A stretch of 64,000 nucleotides of DNA from Lacinutrix jangbogonensis (lineage in GTDB: Bacteria; Bacteroidota; Bacteroidia; Flavobacteriales; Flavobacteriaceae), in contig NZ_JSWF01000035.1 of the NCBI RefSeq assembly GCF_000797445.1, forward strand, positions 175,741-239,740, in the 5' to 3' direction. Within the stretch, counting starts at the first letter, position 1. Each line of letters begins with the position of its first letter. This document shows positions 24,536-34,323 of the stretch, one piece after another. Under the pieces are notes generated by a model. The model ran no database searches and was not told the DNA's origin. It saw nothing but the letters and a program-made list of their open reading frames with translations. A program made the position numbers and the translations under genes.

Positions 24536-27385
24536 ATGAATACAAATACTTTCGCACTTCGCCATATTGGACCAAGAGAAAACGATCAAAAACTAATGCT
24601 CGATGCCATTGGTGTCGATAGTATGGATCAACTTATTTTCGAAACAGTTCCGGACGATATTCGTTTAAAAACCGACTTAAATTTAGATGCTGCCATGAGC
24701 GAGTTCGAATATTCGTCTCACATAAATGAATTGTCTAAATTAAATAGTATTTATAAAACATATATTGGTTTAGGCTACCATCCAACAATTTTACCTGCTG
24801 TTATCCAACGTAATATTTTAGAAAACCCAGGCTGGTACACTGCCTATACACCTTATCAAGCAGAAATTGCACAAGGTCGTTTAGAAGCACTGTTAAACTT
24901 CCAAACCATGGTTACAGACCTTACTGGAATGGAATTAGCAAACGCTTCACTTTTAGATGAAAGTACTGCGGCAGCAGAAGCTATGAGTTTACTGTTCGCT
25001 GTTCGCGAACGTGCTCAAAAGAAAGCTGGCATCAATAAGTTTTTTGTATCAGAAAACATATTACCACAAACTTTATCATTATTACAAACGCGATCTGCTC
25101 CAATTGGTGTAGAATTAGTCATTGGAAATGAAAATGATTTTGATTTTTCTTCTGATTTTTTTGGAGCTCTTTTACAGTATCCTGGAAAAAACGGACAAGT
25201 TAGCGATATAAAAACATTCATTGAAAAAGCGAAATTAGCACAAATTAAAGTTGCTGTTGCCGCAGATATTTTAAGCCTCGTAAAATTAGAAGCACCTGGT
25301 GAATTTGGAGCAGATGTGGTGGTAGGAACAACACAACGTTTCGGAATTCCATTAGGTTATGGTGGACCACATGCGGCATATTTCGCGACTAAAAAAGCTT
25401 ACAAACGTGATATTCCAGGTCGTATAATTGGTGTTTCGAAAGACAAAAATGGGAACCGTGCACTTCGTATGGCTTTACAAACCAGAGAGCAACATATTAA
25501 AAGAGATAGAGCTACTTCTAATATTTGCACGGCACAAGTGTTATTGGCTGTTATGGCAGGAATGTATGCTGTTTATCATGGTCCAAAAGGTTTAACTTTT
25601 ATTGCAAACCAAGTACACAATACCGCCTCCACTTTAGCTAATGCTTTAGTGAAATTAGGTCTTGAACAAACGAATACCTCTTTCTTCGATACCATTCAAA
25701 TAAAAGCAAATGCTTCAGCTGTTAAAACTTTTGCCGAAAAGCAAAGAGTAAACTTCTACTATCCAAATGAAGAAACTGTTACTATTTCTGTAAATGAAAC
25801 AACAAGAGTTTCAGACATCAATGAAATTATTTCAATTTTTGCTGAAGCATTAGGAAAGGAAACTTTCGCTATTGCTAACATTTCTGAAGCGAATAATATT
25901 TCTGAAACACTTCAGCGTAAAACAGAATTTTTAACTTTAAACGTTTTCAACACACATCATTCTGAAACAGAATTGATGCGTTATATAAAAAATCTAGAAC
26001 GTAAAGATTTATCATTAAATCACTCAATGATTTCTTTAGGTTCTTGCACAATGAAATTAAATGCAGCAGCAGAAATGTTGCCATTAAGTAATACTAATTG
26101 GGGTAATGTTCATCCTTTTGTTCCCGTTGAACAAGCTAAAGGATACTTAACAGTTTTAAAAACTCTCGAAGACCAATTAACTGAAATCACAGGCTTTGCA
26201 GGCACATCTTTACAACCAAATTCTGGTGCTCAAGGTGAATATGCTGGATTAATGGTTATAAAAGCGTATCACGAATCTCGTGGAGACAATCATAGAAATA
26301 TTTGCTTAATTCCATCCTCTGCACATGGAACAAATCCGGCAAGTGCTGTAATGGCTGGAATGAAAGTTGTGGTTACAAAAGCTAACGAAGAAGGCAATAT
26401 TGATGTAGACGATTTACGAGAGAAAGCCGAATTGCATAAAGATAATTTAGCTGCTCTAATGGTAACTTACCCTTCTACTCATGGTGTTTACGAATCTGCA
26501 ATCAAACAGATTACTCAACTTGTTCACGATAATGGCGGTCAAGTATATATGGATGGTGCCAATATGAATGCTCAAGTTGGATTAACTAATCCTGGAAATA
26601 TTGGTGCAGATGTTTGCCACTTAAACTTACACAAAACTTTTGCTATTCCTCATGGAGGTGGCGGCCCAGGAGTTGGACCAATTTGTGTTGCAAAACAATT
26701 AGTACCGTTTTTACCTGGGAATCCAATTATTAAAACTGGAGGAGACCAAGCCATTACAGCGATTTCCGCAGCTCCTTTTGGCTCTGCTTTAGCGTGTTTA
26801 ATCTCTTACGGTTATATAAAAATGCTAGGCGTAAAAGGACTTAAAAAATCTACTGAAGTTGCTATATTAAATGCCAACTATATTAAACAACGTTTACAAG
26901 GTACTTTCGAGACATTGTATTCTGGAGAACGTGGTCGCGCAGCACACGAAATGATTATAGACTGTCGTCCGTTTAAAGCCAATGGTATTGAAGTTGTTGA
27001 TATTGCTAAGCGTTTAATGGATTATGGTTTTCATGCGCCAACGGTATCTTTTCCTGTAGCAGGAACCATGATGATTGAACCGACAGAAAGTGAAAGTAAA
27101 GCAGAAATGGATCGTTTTTGTGATGCTATGATTTCTATTAGAAAAGAAATAGCAGAAGCGAATAAAGATGACGATAATAATCCGTTAAAAAATGCACCAC
27201 ACACAATGGCTATGATAACAAGTGACGAATGGTTATTACCTTACTCTCGTGAGAAAGCCGCTTTTCCTTTAGATTATGTACATGATACTAAGTTTTGGCC
27301 AAGCGTAAGACGTGTTGATGATGCTTATGGCGACCGAAATTTAATCTGTACTTGCGCACCAATTGAAGCCTATATGGAAGCCTAA
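24536..27385 (+). CDS. gcvP: Glycine dehydrogenase (decarboxylating), P protein
   Basis: 949 residues from ATG 24536 (MNTNTFALRHIGP), the family's usual start and length. The ATG at 24512 is possible but coincides with the promoter. Both halves of the fused alpha2-type P protein are present. The PLP lysine is in HLNLHKTFAIPHGGGGPG (about Lys700), with the glycine-rich GSALACLISYGY region after it. It decarboxylates glycine in the glycine cleavage system and passes the methylamine to H protein. The other gcv genes are not nearby. It ends with a hairpin at 27421-27473. Confidence 0.97.
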   Translation: MNTNTFALRHIGPRENDQKLMLDAIGVDSMDQLIFETVPDDIRLKTDLNLDAAMSEFEYSSHINELSKLNSIYKTYIGLGYHPTILPAVIQRNILENPGWYTAYTPYQAEIAQGRLEALLNFQTMVTDLTGMELANASLLDESTAAAEAMSLLFAVRERAQKKAGINKFFVSENILPQTLSLLQTRSAPIGVELVIGNENDFDFSSDFFGALLQYPGKNGQVSDIKTFIEKAKLAQIKVAVAADILSLVKLEAPGEFGADVVVGTTQRFGIPLGYGGPHAAYFATKKAYKRDIPGRIIGVSKDKNGNRALRMALQTREQHIKRDRATSNICTAQVLLAVMAGMYAVYHGPKGLTFIANQVHNTASTLANALVKLGLEQTNTSFFDTIQIKANASAVKTFAEKQRVNFYYPNEETVTISVNETTRVSDINEIISIFAEALGKETFAIANISEANNISETLQRKTEFLTLNVFNTHHSETELMRYIKNLERKDLSLNHSMISLGSCTMKLNAAAEMLPLSNTNWGNVHPFVPVEQAKGYLTVLKTLEDQLTEITGFAGTSLQPNSGAQGEYAGLMVIKAYHESRGDNHRNICLIPSSAHGTNPASAVMAGMKVVVTKANEEGNIDVDDLREKAELHKDNLAALMVTYPSTHGVYESAIKQITQLVHDNGGQVYMDGANMNAQVGLTNPGNIGADVCHLNLHKTFAIPHGGGGPGVGPICVAKQLVPFLPGNPIIKTGGDQAITAISAAPFGSALACLISYGYIKMLGVKGLKKSTEVAILNANYIKQRLQGTFETLYSGERGRAAHEMIIDCRPFKANGIEVVDIAKRLMDYGFHAPTVSFPVAGTMMIEPTESESKAEMDRFCDAMISIRKEIAEANKDDDNNPLKNAPHTMAMITSDEWLLPYSREKAAFPLDYVHDTKFWPSVRRVDDAYGDRNLICTCAPIEAYMEA

Positions 27386-27420
27386 TATCGTTTTGGACAT
27401 CGTAAAATTATTAAACTAAT

Positions 27421-27473
27421 AAATTGCTTTTAGTTTTTGATGCTTATATTAGCATATTAACTAAAGGCAATTT
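27421..27473. terminator. Long hairpin after gcvP
   Basis: Outer arms AAATTGCTTTTAGTT and AACTAAAGGCAATTT, with a nested short stem between. It lies directly upstream of the FabH-like gene and probably ends gcvP transcription. Confidence 0.55.
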
Positions 27474-27481
27474 CCTTTTCT

Positions 27482-28540
27482 ATGAACATTAAGATTACAG
27501 GTACAGGTAAGTACATTCCAAAAGGCATTGAGAAAAATGAAGACTTCTACAGTCATGAATTTCTAAATGCTGATGGCTCGACAATAAATCAACCTAATGA
27601 AGTTATTGTAGAAAAATTTAAAGCCATAACAGGAATTGAAGAAAGACGGTATATAAAACCAGATTTATTAAATTCTGATATTGCCTTTTATGCTGCAGAA
27701 AAAGCTATTGCAGATGCAAAAATTGATAAAGAAACATTAGATTATATTATTGTTGCGCACAATTATGGAGATCTGAAACATAATTCTGAGCAAAGTGACA
27801 CTGTTCCAAGTATAGCCTCTCGTGTAAAACACTTGTTGCAAATTAAAAATCCAAAATGTGTTGGTTACGATCTACTTTTTGGATGTCCAGGTTGGATTGA
27901 AGGTGTTATTCAAGCAAATGCATTTATTAAATCTGGAATAGCCAAACGCTGTTTGGTTATTGGTACCGAAACACTGTCTAGAGTTATAGACAAACACGAT
28001 AGAGACTCCATGATCTATAGTGATGGATCAGGAGCTGTAATTGTTGAACAGACTGCAGACGAAGGTGGCATTATATCACATTATTCTGCAACTTTTGCTT
28101 TAGATGAAGCTCATTTTATTTATTTTGGAGAAACTAATCATCCAGAAATTGAAAATAAACGTCGTTACATTAAAATGTACGGCAGAAAAATCTATGAATT
28201 CGCACTCACCAATGTCCCTTTAGCTCTAAAAGAATGTTTAGAAAAAAGTGGTTATTCTATAACTGATGTCAAAAAGATATTGATTCATCAAGCGAATGAA
28301 AAAATGGATGAAGCTATAGTAAAACGTTTTTATAAACTTCATAACATGCAAATGCCTGAAGGCATTATGCCAATGACTATTAATAAGCTTGGAAACTCAA
28401 GCGTAGCAACAGTCCCTACATTATATGATATGATTTTAAAAGGTGAACTTGAGAATCAAGAAATTAATAAAGGTGATGTTATTATGTTTGCTAGCGTTGG
28501 CGCTGGCATGAATATTAATGCGATAATTTATAAACATTAA
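27482..28540 (+). CDS. 3-oxoacyl-ACP synthase III-like (FabH-type) condensing enzyme
   Basis: 352 residues with a thiolase fold and a complete catalytic triad: Cys138 in LLFGCPGW, His269 in ILIHQAN, Asn305 in KLGNSSVAT. FabH-type enzymes start fatty acid or polyketide chains from acyl-CoA and malonyl-ACP. The protein is somewhat longer than housekeeping FabH and is followed by a methyltransferase-like protein and a glycosyltransferase. It may therefore serve a specialised lipid or aryl-lipid path instead of bulk fatty acid initiation; that role is inference. Confidence 0.85.
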   Translation: MNIKITGTGKYIPKGIEKNEDFYSHEFLNADGSTINQPNEVIVEKFKAITGIEERRYIKPDLLNSDIAFYAAEKAIADAKIDKETLDYIIVAHNYGDLKHNSEQSDTVPSIASRVKHLLQIKNPKCVGYDLLFGCPGWIEGVIQANAFIKSGIAKRCLVIGTETLSRVIDKHDRDSMIYSDGSGAVIVEQTADEGGIISHYSATFALDEAHFIYFGETNHPEIENKRRYIKMYGRKIYEFALTNVPLALKECLEKSGYSITDVKKILIHQANEKMDEAIVKRFYKLHNMQMPEGIMPMTINKLGNSSVATVPTLYDMILKGELENQEINKGDVIMFASVGAGMNINAIIYKH

Positions 28541-28579
28541 AGGTCAAAACTTTAAAAATATTAAGAAATTTCTGCAGTC

Positions 28580-29143
28580 GTGGAAAAGACAAAAAAACTA
28601 TTCGTGTACGAAGGTAAATTTCCACATAAAAGATATAAACTTACTTATCAATTTTTAGAAAAACACATTTCTAACGATGAGAAGATTCTAGATTTAGGCA
28701 TATCAAATCCGTTTACAGAAACCATGAAAAGTGGTGGTTTTAAAATCGAAAATACTTCAGGCGAAGATTTAGATGAAAACACCTCAGCTATTGAAAATTC
28801 TAATGCTAAAGTTGTAACGGCTTTCGAAATTTTTGAGCATTTAATATCTCCTTATACGGTTTTAAAATCTATAAAAGCAGATAAATTAGTTGCTAGTATT
28901 CCAATGCGATTATGGTTTTCTTCGGCTTATAGAAGTAAAACTGATAAATGGGACAGGCATTACCATGAATTTGAAGACTGGCAATTTGATTGGCTTTTAG
29001 AAAAAGCAGGTTGGAAAATTATCGATCGTCAAAAATGGACTAATCCCACTAAAAAAATTGGTATTCGTCCTATTTTGCGTTATTTCACAAATAGGTATTA
29101 TATAGTTTATGCTGAAAGGTATGAGCCAGTTCTAAAAAGATAA
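28580..29143 (+). CDS. Methyltransferase-like protein
   Basis: 187 residues from a GTG codon; no ATG lies close by. A degenerate SAM-binding motif (KILDLGISNPFTETM) and VVTAFEIFEHLISPYTVLKSI place it in the class I methyltransferase fold. The glycine-rich loop is reduced, so activity is unsure. It lies between the FabH-like gene and the glycosyltransferase on the same strand. Confidence 0.6.
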   Translation: MEKTKKLFVYEGKFPHKRYKLTYQFLEKHISNDEKILDLGISNPFTETMKSGGFKIENTSGEDLDENTSAIENSNAKVVTAFEIFEHLISPYTVLKSIKADKLVASIPMRLWFSSAYRSKTDKWDRHYHEFEDWQFDWLLEKAGWKIIDRQKWTNPTKKIGIRPILRYFTNRYYIVYAERYEPVLKR

Positions 29144-29212
29144 TCTCTAAGAACCCAAAAACTTATTCAATTGGCTTTGGATTTTGGTTTTTTAATAGTG
29201 TAATTTGTTTAC

Positions 29213-30064
29213 ATGAATATTTACATCGTCATCCCTGCACATAACGAAGAAGACTGCATTGCATTAATGCTCGAATCTTTAGCTAATCAAACACTTTTAC
29301 CAAAAAAAGTGGTAGTGGTTAATGACCATTCTACAGACCGTACTCAAGAAATAATTGATAAATTTTCAACTAAAAACGATTGGATTCAAGGTCTTTCCAT
29401 TACATCATCAAAAGAACATATTCCAGGCAGCAAAGTAATCAATGCCTTTTACAGAGGTTTTGAAACCTTGGATAACAATTATGATATTATATGCAAGTTT
29501 GATGCAGATATTATTTTACCAGAAAATTATTTAGCTTCCATAGCAACTCTTTTTCAAACTAACGAGAAAATTGGTATCGCTGGCGGATTAGCATTTATAG
29601 AAAAAAATGACGAATGGGTTTACGAGACTATAGCATCTAAAGACCATGTTCGCGGTCCATTTAAAGCGTACAGAAAAGAGTGCTTTGCAAATATTGGTGG
29701 CCTAAAACAAAGTATTGGCTGGGACACGATGGATGTTTTATTAGCACAATTTTATGGTTGGACAATAAAAACGGACAAATCTTTAAAAGTTAAACACCTA
29801 AAACCTACAGGTAAGTCATACCATAAAAGTAGTAAATATTTACAAGGCGAAGCGCTATATAAAATGCGCTTTGGATTGCCTTTAACACTGTTTTCTGCCT
29901 TAAAAAGTGCGATTAGCAAAAAAAGTCTTATGTATTTTATAAATACAGTCTTTGGATATTTTAAAGCTGAAAAGAAAAACATTGAACCTTTAGTTACTTT
30001 GGAGCAAGGTCTTTTTATTAGAAAACTACGCTGGAAAGGTGTGCGAAAAAAATTAGGGCTTTAA
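29213..30064 (+). CDS. Family 2 glycosyltransferase
   Basis: 283 residues. GT-A fold: YIVIPAHNEEDCIALMLESL at the N-terminus, VVVVNDHSTDRT, and a DxD-type motif in CKFDADIIL that binds the nucleotide sugar and metal. There is no transmembrane segment, so it probably acts at the inner face of the cytoplasmic membrane. The sugar and acceptor are unknown. It follows the FabH-like and methyltransferase-like genes on the same strand. Confidence 0.88.
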   Translation: MNIYIVIPAHNEEDCIALMLESLANQTLLPKKVVVVNDHSTDRTQEIIDKFSTKNDWIQGLSITSSKEHIPGSKVINAFYRGFETLDNNYDIICKFDADIILPENYLASIATLFQTNEKIGIAGGLAFIEKNDEWVYETIASKDHVRGPFKAYRKECFANIGGLKQSIGWDTMDVLLAQFYGWTIKTDKSLKVKHLKPTGKSYHKSSKYLQGEALYKMRFGLPLTLFSALKSAISKKSLMYFINTVFGYFKAEKKNIEPLVTLEQGLFIRKLRWKGVRKKLGL

Positions 30065-30116
30065 GAATAGATTATGGGATTCCCTTTTTAGTGAACTCGA
30101 GTGAATAACAAAACAC

Positions 30117-30926
30117 TTATTTAAAACTCCAATTCTTATAACTATTAGAAGCCTCTAATCTATTTTCTTGTTCGTCCTCTAATTCTGAAAAGAAGTCGAT
30201 ACCAGTAAGTTTTTCTACTGTATCTACTGAGACTACATATTGATACAAAGGTTGTTTAGACTCTTCATGAGGCATTAAAAATGCCAGCACTTTAGTTTCG
30301 CCAGAATTATTATCAATCAATACTTTATAAAACTGATTTGGCACTGCCACTTTTTCGCTTCCAATAGTTTTCATTTCCCCTTTTAAAACACCTCCCGAAA
30401 CAACAAAAACACCATCGTATTTATCTGCCCAATACCTTGTCTTTTGTTCTAAACGATTCCAAACTCCAGCATTAAAAGCGTGTTTTTGAGGAGAAATATT
30501 ACTTGTTAAAAAGGTTTCGTCATGAGCAAATTGACTGTATTTTCTATCTCCTGCTGGGCACAAATGTCCGCGATCGTAACCCGATTTTTTATAATTTCGC
30601 CAATGGGCCGATTTAGTTTTAACAGCTTTGTCTATTTCAAAGTATGGTCGCTTAAAATGAGTACTGCTTAAATGCGCCTTTTTAAGTTCGTATGCAACCC
30701 ATTCTGCTTGTTCGTGTGGTTCGCTATAACTTAAAGAATAACCTTCATGATGCACAATTTGTCCCGTGGTACTTGTTGGTAAGAAGTATGCGTTGGTATC
30801 ATTCTTTATTATTGTTCCTCCAGATACAATTTCTACTTGCTCTTCATTAATTAAATAATCTTTAATTAATAAGGTTGCAATAATCACTAGCGCTGTGAGT
30901 ATAGAATATTTAGTTTTGTTAGACAT
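30117..30926 (-). CDS. Secreted or membrane-anchored DNA/RNA non-specific endonuclease
   Basis: 269 residues. One N-terminal hydrophobic anchor (about 7-24). The nuclease signature is YDRGHLCPAGDRK, with the catalytic His of DRGH, followed by LTSNISPQKHAFNAGVWNRLE with the metal-binding Asn. This is the NUC1/ENDO3c-unrelated beta-beta-alpha metal family typified by Serratia nuclease. It should degrade nucleic acids outside the cytoplasm, for nutrient gain or defence. It lies downstream of valS on the same strand, but a terminator hairpin separates the two. Confidence 0.93.
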   Translation of the reverse strand: MSNKTKYSILTALVIIATLLIKDYLINEEQVEIVSGGTIIKNDTNAYFLPTSTTGQIVHHEGYSLSYSEPHEQAEWVAYELKKAHLSSTHFKRPYFEIDKAVKTKSAHWRNYKKSGYDRGHLCPAGDRKYSQFAHDETFLTSNISPQKHAFNAGVWNRLEQKTRYWADKYDGVFVVSGGVLKGEMKTIGSEKVAVPNQFYKVLIDNNSGETKVLAFLMPHEESKQPLYQYVVSVDTVEKLTGIDFFSELEDEQENRLEASNSYKNWSFK

Positions 30927-30954
30927 GATGATTCATTTTATGACCATAATAAAT

Positions 30955-30987
30955 AAACCTCACAGGCTTTAAAAATCTGTGAGGTTT
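30955..30987 (-). terminator. Terminator hairpin between valS and the nuclease gene
   Basis: Stem AAACCTCACAG/CTGTGAGGTTT with an 11-nt loop. On the minus strand it is followed by TTTATTTA. It should end valS transcription. Confidence 0.65.
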
Positions 30988-31019
30988 AATAATCTTTATT
31001 AAAAAAATTTAGTTGTTTT

Positions 31020-33656
31020 TTATTTCAAACTCTCCAAACTAGCTTTCAAAGTCTCTATTTTAGCTAAAGCATCTGCTTCTTTCTTTTTCTCACTGGCAAC
31101 TACTTGTTCTGGAGCTCCAGCAACAAAACGCTCGTTAGAGAGTTTCTTTTGAACAGATTTAAGAAAACCTTCAGTGTAACTTAATTCTTCTGTCAGTTTT
31201 ATAATTTCAGCCTCAATATCAATTGCGCCATCCATTGGTATAAAATACTCATTAGATTTTACTCTAAAGGTTAAAGCGCCTTCTACAGCTTCATTAACGT
31301 AGTCTATACTTTCAAGGTTACCCAACTTAGATATAACCTCATCGAATGTCGTATTCGATTTTTCATTATTAATTACAGAAAAACCTATCGCATCTTTAAA
31401 GGCAATATTCTTTTCTTTTCTTACTGTTCTTATTCCAGAAATAACTTCCGAAGCAAATTCAAATTGAGAGGTTAAATCTTCATTTATAGGTTTCGCTTCC
31501 GGCCATTTCGCAACTATTAGGGCTTCCTCTGGAGTACGCTCTGCAATATATTGCCAGATATCTTCTGTTAAGAATGGCATAAAAGGATGTAATATTTTCA
31601 AGTTATCCTCAAAAACCGCCATCACTTTATTATACGTTTTTACGTCAATTGGTTGTTGATAAGCGGGCTTAACTATTTCTAATAACCAACCACAGAAATC
31701 ATCATAAATCAACTTATAAATTGACATTAAAGCATCACTTAAGCGATATTTGCTAAAATGATCTTCAATTTCTACTAAAGCCGTTTGAAACTTAGCTTCG
31801 TACCAATCTAATGCTATTTTACTTGAGTTAGGTTGCGGTATTGTATCACTAACGTCCCATAAGTTTGTTAAGTTAAAGGCATTCCAAACCTTGTTTCCAA
31901 AACCTTTACCTTGTTGACAAAGTGCTTCGTCGAACATTAAATCGTTTCCTGCCGCACTACTAAATAGCATACCAACACGGACACCATCTGCGCTATACTC
32001 TTCAATAAGCTTTAAAGCATCTGGAGAGTTTCCTAAAGATTTAGACATTTTACGTCGTTGCTTATCACGCACTAAACCTGTTAAATATACATTATTAAAA
32101 GGCTTTTCATCTTTATACTCGTAACCTGCAATAATCATACGTGCTACCCAAAAGAATAAAATATCTGGTCCAGTTACTAAATCGTTTGTTGGATAATAAT
32201 ATTTAATTTCTTCGTTTTCTGGATTACGAATACCATCAAACACAGACATTGGCCATAACCAAGATGAGAACCATGTATCTAAAGCATCTGTATCTTGTTT
32301 TAAGTCTTCAGCTTTTAGACCTGATTTACCTGTTACTTTTTGTGCTTTCTCAACTGCGGATTCTATATTTTCTGCAACTACGAACTCTTCTTTTCCGTCG
32401 CCATAGAAATACGCAGGGATTTGTTGTCCCCAAAGCAACTGGCGTGAAATATTCCAATCACGAATATTTTCTAACCAATGGCGATACGTATTTTCAAATT
32501 TCTTAGGAAATAATTTAATTTCAGCATTTTCACCTAAAACGGCTTCGATAGCAGGTTTTACTAACTCTTCCATTTTTAAGAACCATTGGTCACTTAATCT
32601 GGGCTCGATAACCGCTTTTGTTCTTTCTGAAGTTCCTACTTTATTAATATGCGTTTCAGTTTTTATTAAAATACCTGTTTCATCTAATAATTTAGTAACT
32701 GCTTTTCTTGCTACAAAACGATCTTGACCTTCGAATTGCATTCCGAAGCTATTTAAAGAAGCATCATCATTAAAAATATCTATAACTTCTAATTTATGCT
32801 TGTCTCCTAAAACTTTATCGTTTTCATCGTGAGCAGGTGTTACCTTTAAACAACCTGTACCGAATTCAATATCTACATATTCATCTTCTATTATAGGAAT
32901 AACTCTATTACAAACGGGAACAATTGCTTTTTTGCCTTTTAAATGCGCAAAACGCTCATCGTTAGGATTTATACATATTGCTGAATCTCCAAAAATAGTT
33001 TCAGGTCTTGTGGTTGCGATGGTTAACGTTTCCTCACTTCCTTCAATTTTATAATTAATGTAGTATAAGTTTCCTTGACGTTCTTCATGAATTACTTCTT
33101 CATCAGACAAGGTTGTTTTTGCTTCAGGATCCCAATTTACCATTCGGTAACCTCTATATATTAAACCTTTTTCATGTAAATCAACAAAAACCTTAATGAC
33201 AGCTTCAGACATATCGTCATCCATTGTAAACTTTGTTCTTTCCCAATCGCAAGAACATCCTAATTTTTTAAGCTGTTCTAATATTACTCCACCATATTCA
33301 TCGGTCCAATCCCAAGCATGCTTTAAAAATTCATCGCGTGTTAAATCGTTTTTATCAATTCCTTGTCCCTTTAAACGTGCAACAACTTTCGCCTCTGTTG
33401 CAATAGAAGCATGATCAGTTCCTGGTACCCAACAGGCATTTTTACCTTGTAAACGTGCACGACGTATTAATACGTCTTGAATCGTATTATTTAGCATATG
33501 TCCCATATGTAGAATACCTGTGACGTTTGGAGGAGGTATTACAATAGTGTAAGGTTCTCTCTCGTCTGGCGTAGAATGAAAATAATTATGCTCTGTCCAG
33601 TAGCTGTACCACTTGTTTTCTACAGTTTTTGCATCATATTTAGATGGAATGCTCAT
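31020..33656 (-). CDS. valS: Valyl-tRNA synthetase
   Basis: 878 residues from the ATG at 33656 (MSIPSKYDAKTVENKWY), which fits the family start better than the upstream frame to 33689. Class I signatures are PPPNVTGILHMGHM (HIGH) and RRKMSKSLGN (KMSKS). The editing domain (TTRPETIFGD, GTDHASIATEAKVV in the catalytic core), the anticodon-binding domain and the C-terminal coiled coil are all present. It charges tRNA-Val and edits Thr. It is divergent from the DUF1573 gene. Confidence 0.98.
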   Translation of the reverse strand: MSIPSKYDAKTVENKWYSYWTEHNYFHSTPDEREPYTIVIPPPNVTGILHMGHMLNNTIQDVLIRRARLQGKNACWVPGTDHASIATEAKVVARLKGQGIDKNDLTRDEFLKHAWDWTDEYGGVILEQLKKLGCSCDWERTKFTMDDDMSEAVIKVFVDLHEKGLIYRGYRMVNWDPEAKTTLSDEEVIHEERQGNLYYINYKIEGSEETLTIATTRPETIFGDSAICINPNDERFAHLKGKKAIVPVCNRVIPIIEDEYVDIEFGTGCLKVTPAHDENDKVLGDKHKLEVIDIFNDDASLNSFGMQFEGQDRFVARKAVTKLLDETGILIKTETHINKVGTSERTKAVIEPRLSDQWFLKMEELVKPAIEAVLGENAEIKLFPKKFENTYRHWLENIRDWNISRQLLWGQQIPAYFYGDGKEEFVVAENIESAVEKAQKVTGKSGLKAEDLKQDTDALDTWFSSWLWPMSVFDGIRNPENEEIKYYYPTNDLVTGPDILFFWVARMIIAGYEYKDEKPFNNVYLTGLVRDKQRRKMSKSLGNSPDALKLIEEYSADGVRVGMLFSSAAGNDLMFDEALCQQGKGFGNKVWNAFNLTNLWDVSDTIPQPNSSKIALDWYEAKFQTALVEIEDHFSKYRLSDALMSIYKLIYDDFCGWLLEIVKPAYQQPIDVKTYNKVMAVFEDNLKILHPFMPFLTEDIWQYIAERTPEEALIVAKWPEAKPINEDLTSQFEFASEVISGIRTVRKEKNIAFKDAIGFSVINNEKSNTTFDEVISKLGNLESIDYVNEAVEGALTFRVKSNEYFIPMDGAIDIEAEIIKLTEELSYTEGFLKSVQKKLSNERFVAGAPEQVVASEKKKEADALAKIETLKASLESLK

Positions 33657-33759
33657 ACTTTGGAATAGTTTTTGAATATTAATTAGCAAAAATACTTATA
33701 TTTCTGTTTCTGCGAAATATTAAATAGTATTAATGTATAGTTATATGTGCTGAATGTAC

Positions 33760-33791
33760 TTGTAAGCGTGTAATACATCTAATTATTTTTG
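33760..33791 (+). promoter_or_regulatory. Complete -33/-7 promoter (TTG N21 TATTTTTG) for the DUF1573 gene
   Basis: TTG at 33760-33762 and TATTTTTG at 33784-33791, separated by 21 nt. This is the best full match to the Bacteroidota promoter in the window. The ATG is at 33843. Confidence 0.7.
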
Positions 33792-33842
33792 CAGAAGGAT
33801 TAAAAAGTACTAAATTTACAAACCATTAAAAATCAAAATAAA

Positions 33843-34271
33843 ATGAAAAATTTAATAACATTATTATTTATCGGATTAGTTACCTTTTCAATTAATGCTC
33901 AAGAAAAGATAGCAAAAATCGAATTTAAAGAAACAACTGTAGATTACGGAACAATTGAAAAAGGTGCTAATGGCATTAGAACTTTTGAGTTTACAAATAC
34001 TGGAAATGCCCCTCTTATTATCTCTAAGGTAAGTTCAAGTTGTGGTTGTACGATACCTAAGAAGCCGAAAGATCCTATTATGCCAGGAATGACTGGTGAA
34101 ATTGAAGTAAAGTATGATACTAAACGTGTGATGCCAATTAGAAAAACAATTACTGTTTTATCTAATGCTGCCACACCTACAGTTTCGTTAAAAATTAAAG
34201 GTGAAGTTATTGACCCTTCTAAAACAAGCGTTCTTACTAAAACAAAAGGTAAAAGCGTTATGGAGCAATAA
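33843..34271 (+). CDS. DUF1573 domain protein, exported
   Basis: 142 residues. A signal peptide (ends TFSINAQ) is followed by a single DUF1573 domain: KETTVDYGTIEKGANGIRTFEFTN ... SSCGCTIPKKPKDPIMPG. This is the Cys-Gly-Cys-bearing immunoglobulin-like domain common in Bacteroidota envelope proteins. Function is unknown. A bidirectional hairpin separates it from the convergent protease gene. Confidence 0.9.
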   Translation: MKNLITLLFIGLVTFSINAQEKIAKIEFKETTVDYGTIEKGANGIRTFEFTNTGNAPLIISKVSSSCGCTIPKKPKDPIMPGMTGEIEVKYDTKRVMPIRKTITVLSNAATPTVSLKIKGEVIDPSKTSVLTKTKGKSVMEQ

Positions 34272-34291
34272 TCCAAACTCTTATCTATTTT

Positions 34292-34323
34292 AAAAGCCGA
34301 AAACCTTAGTTTTTGGCTTTTTT
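34292..34323. terminator. Bidirectional terminator between DUF1573 and protease genes
   Basis: AAAAGCC and AAAACC(TTAG)TTTTT, with GGCTTTT closing the stem, followed by T-rich sequence on the plus strand. It serves both converging genes. Confidence 0.6.
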
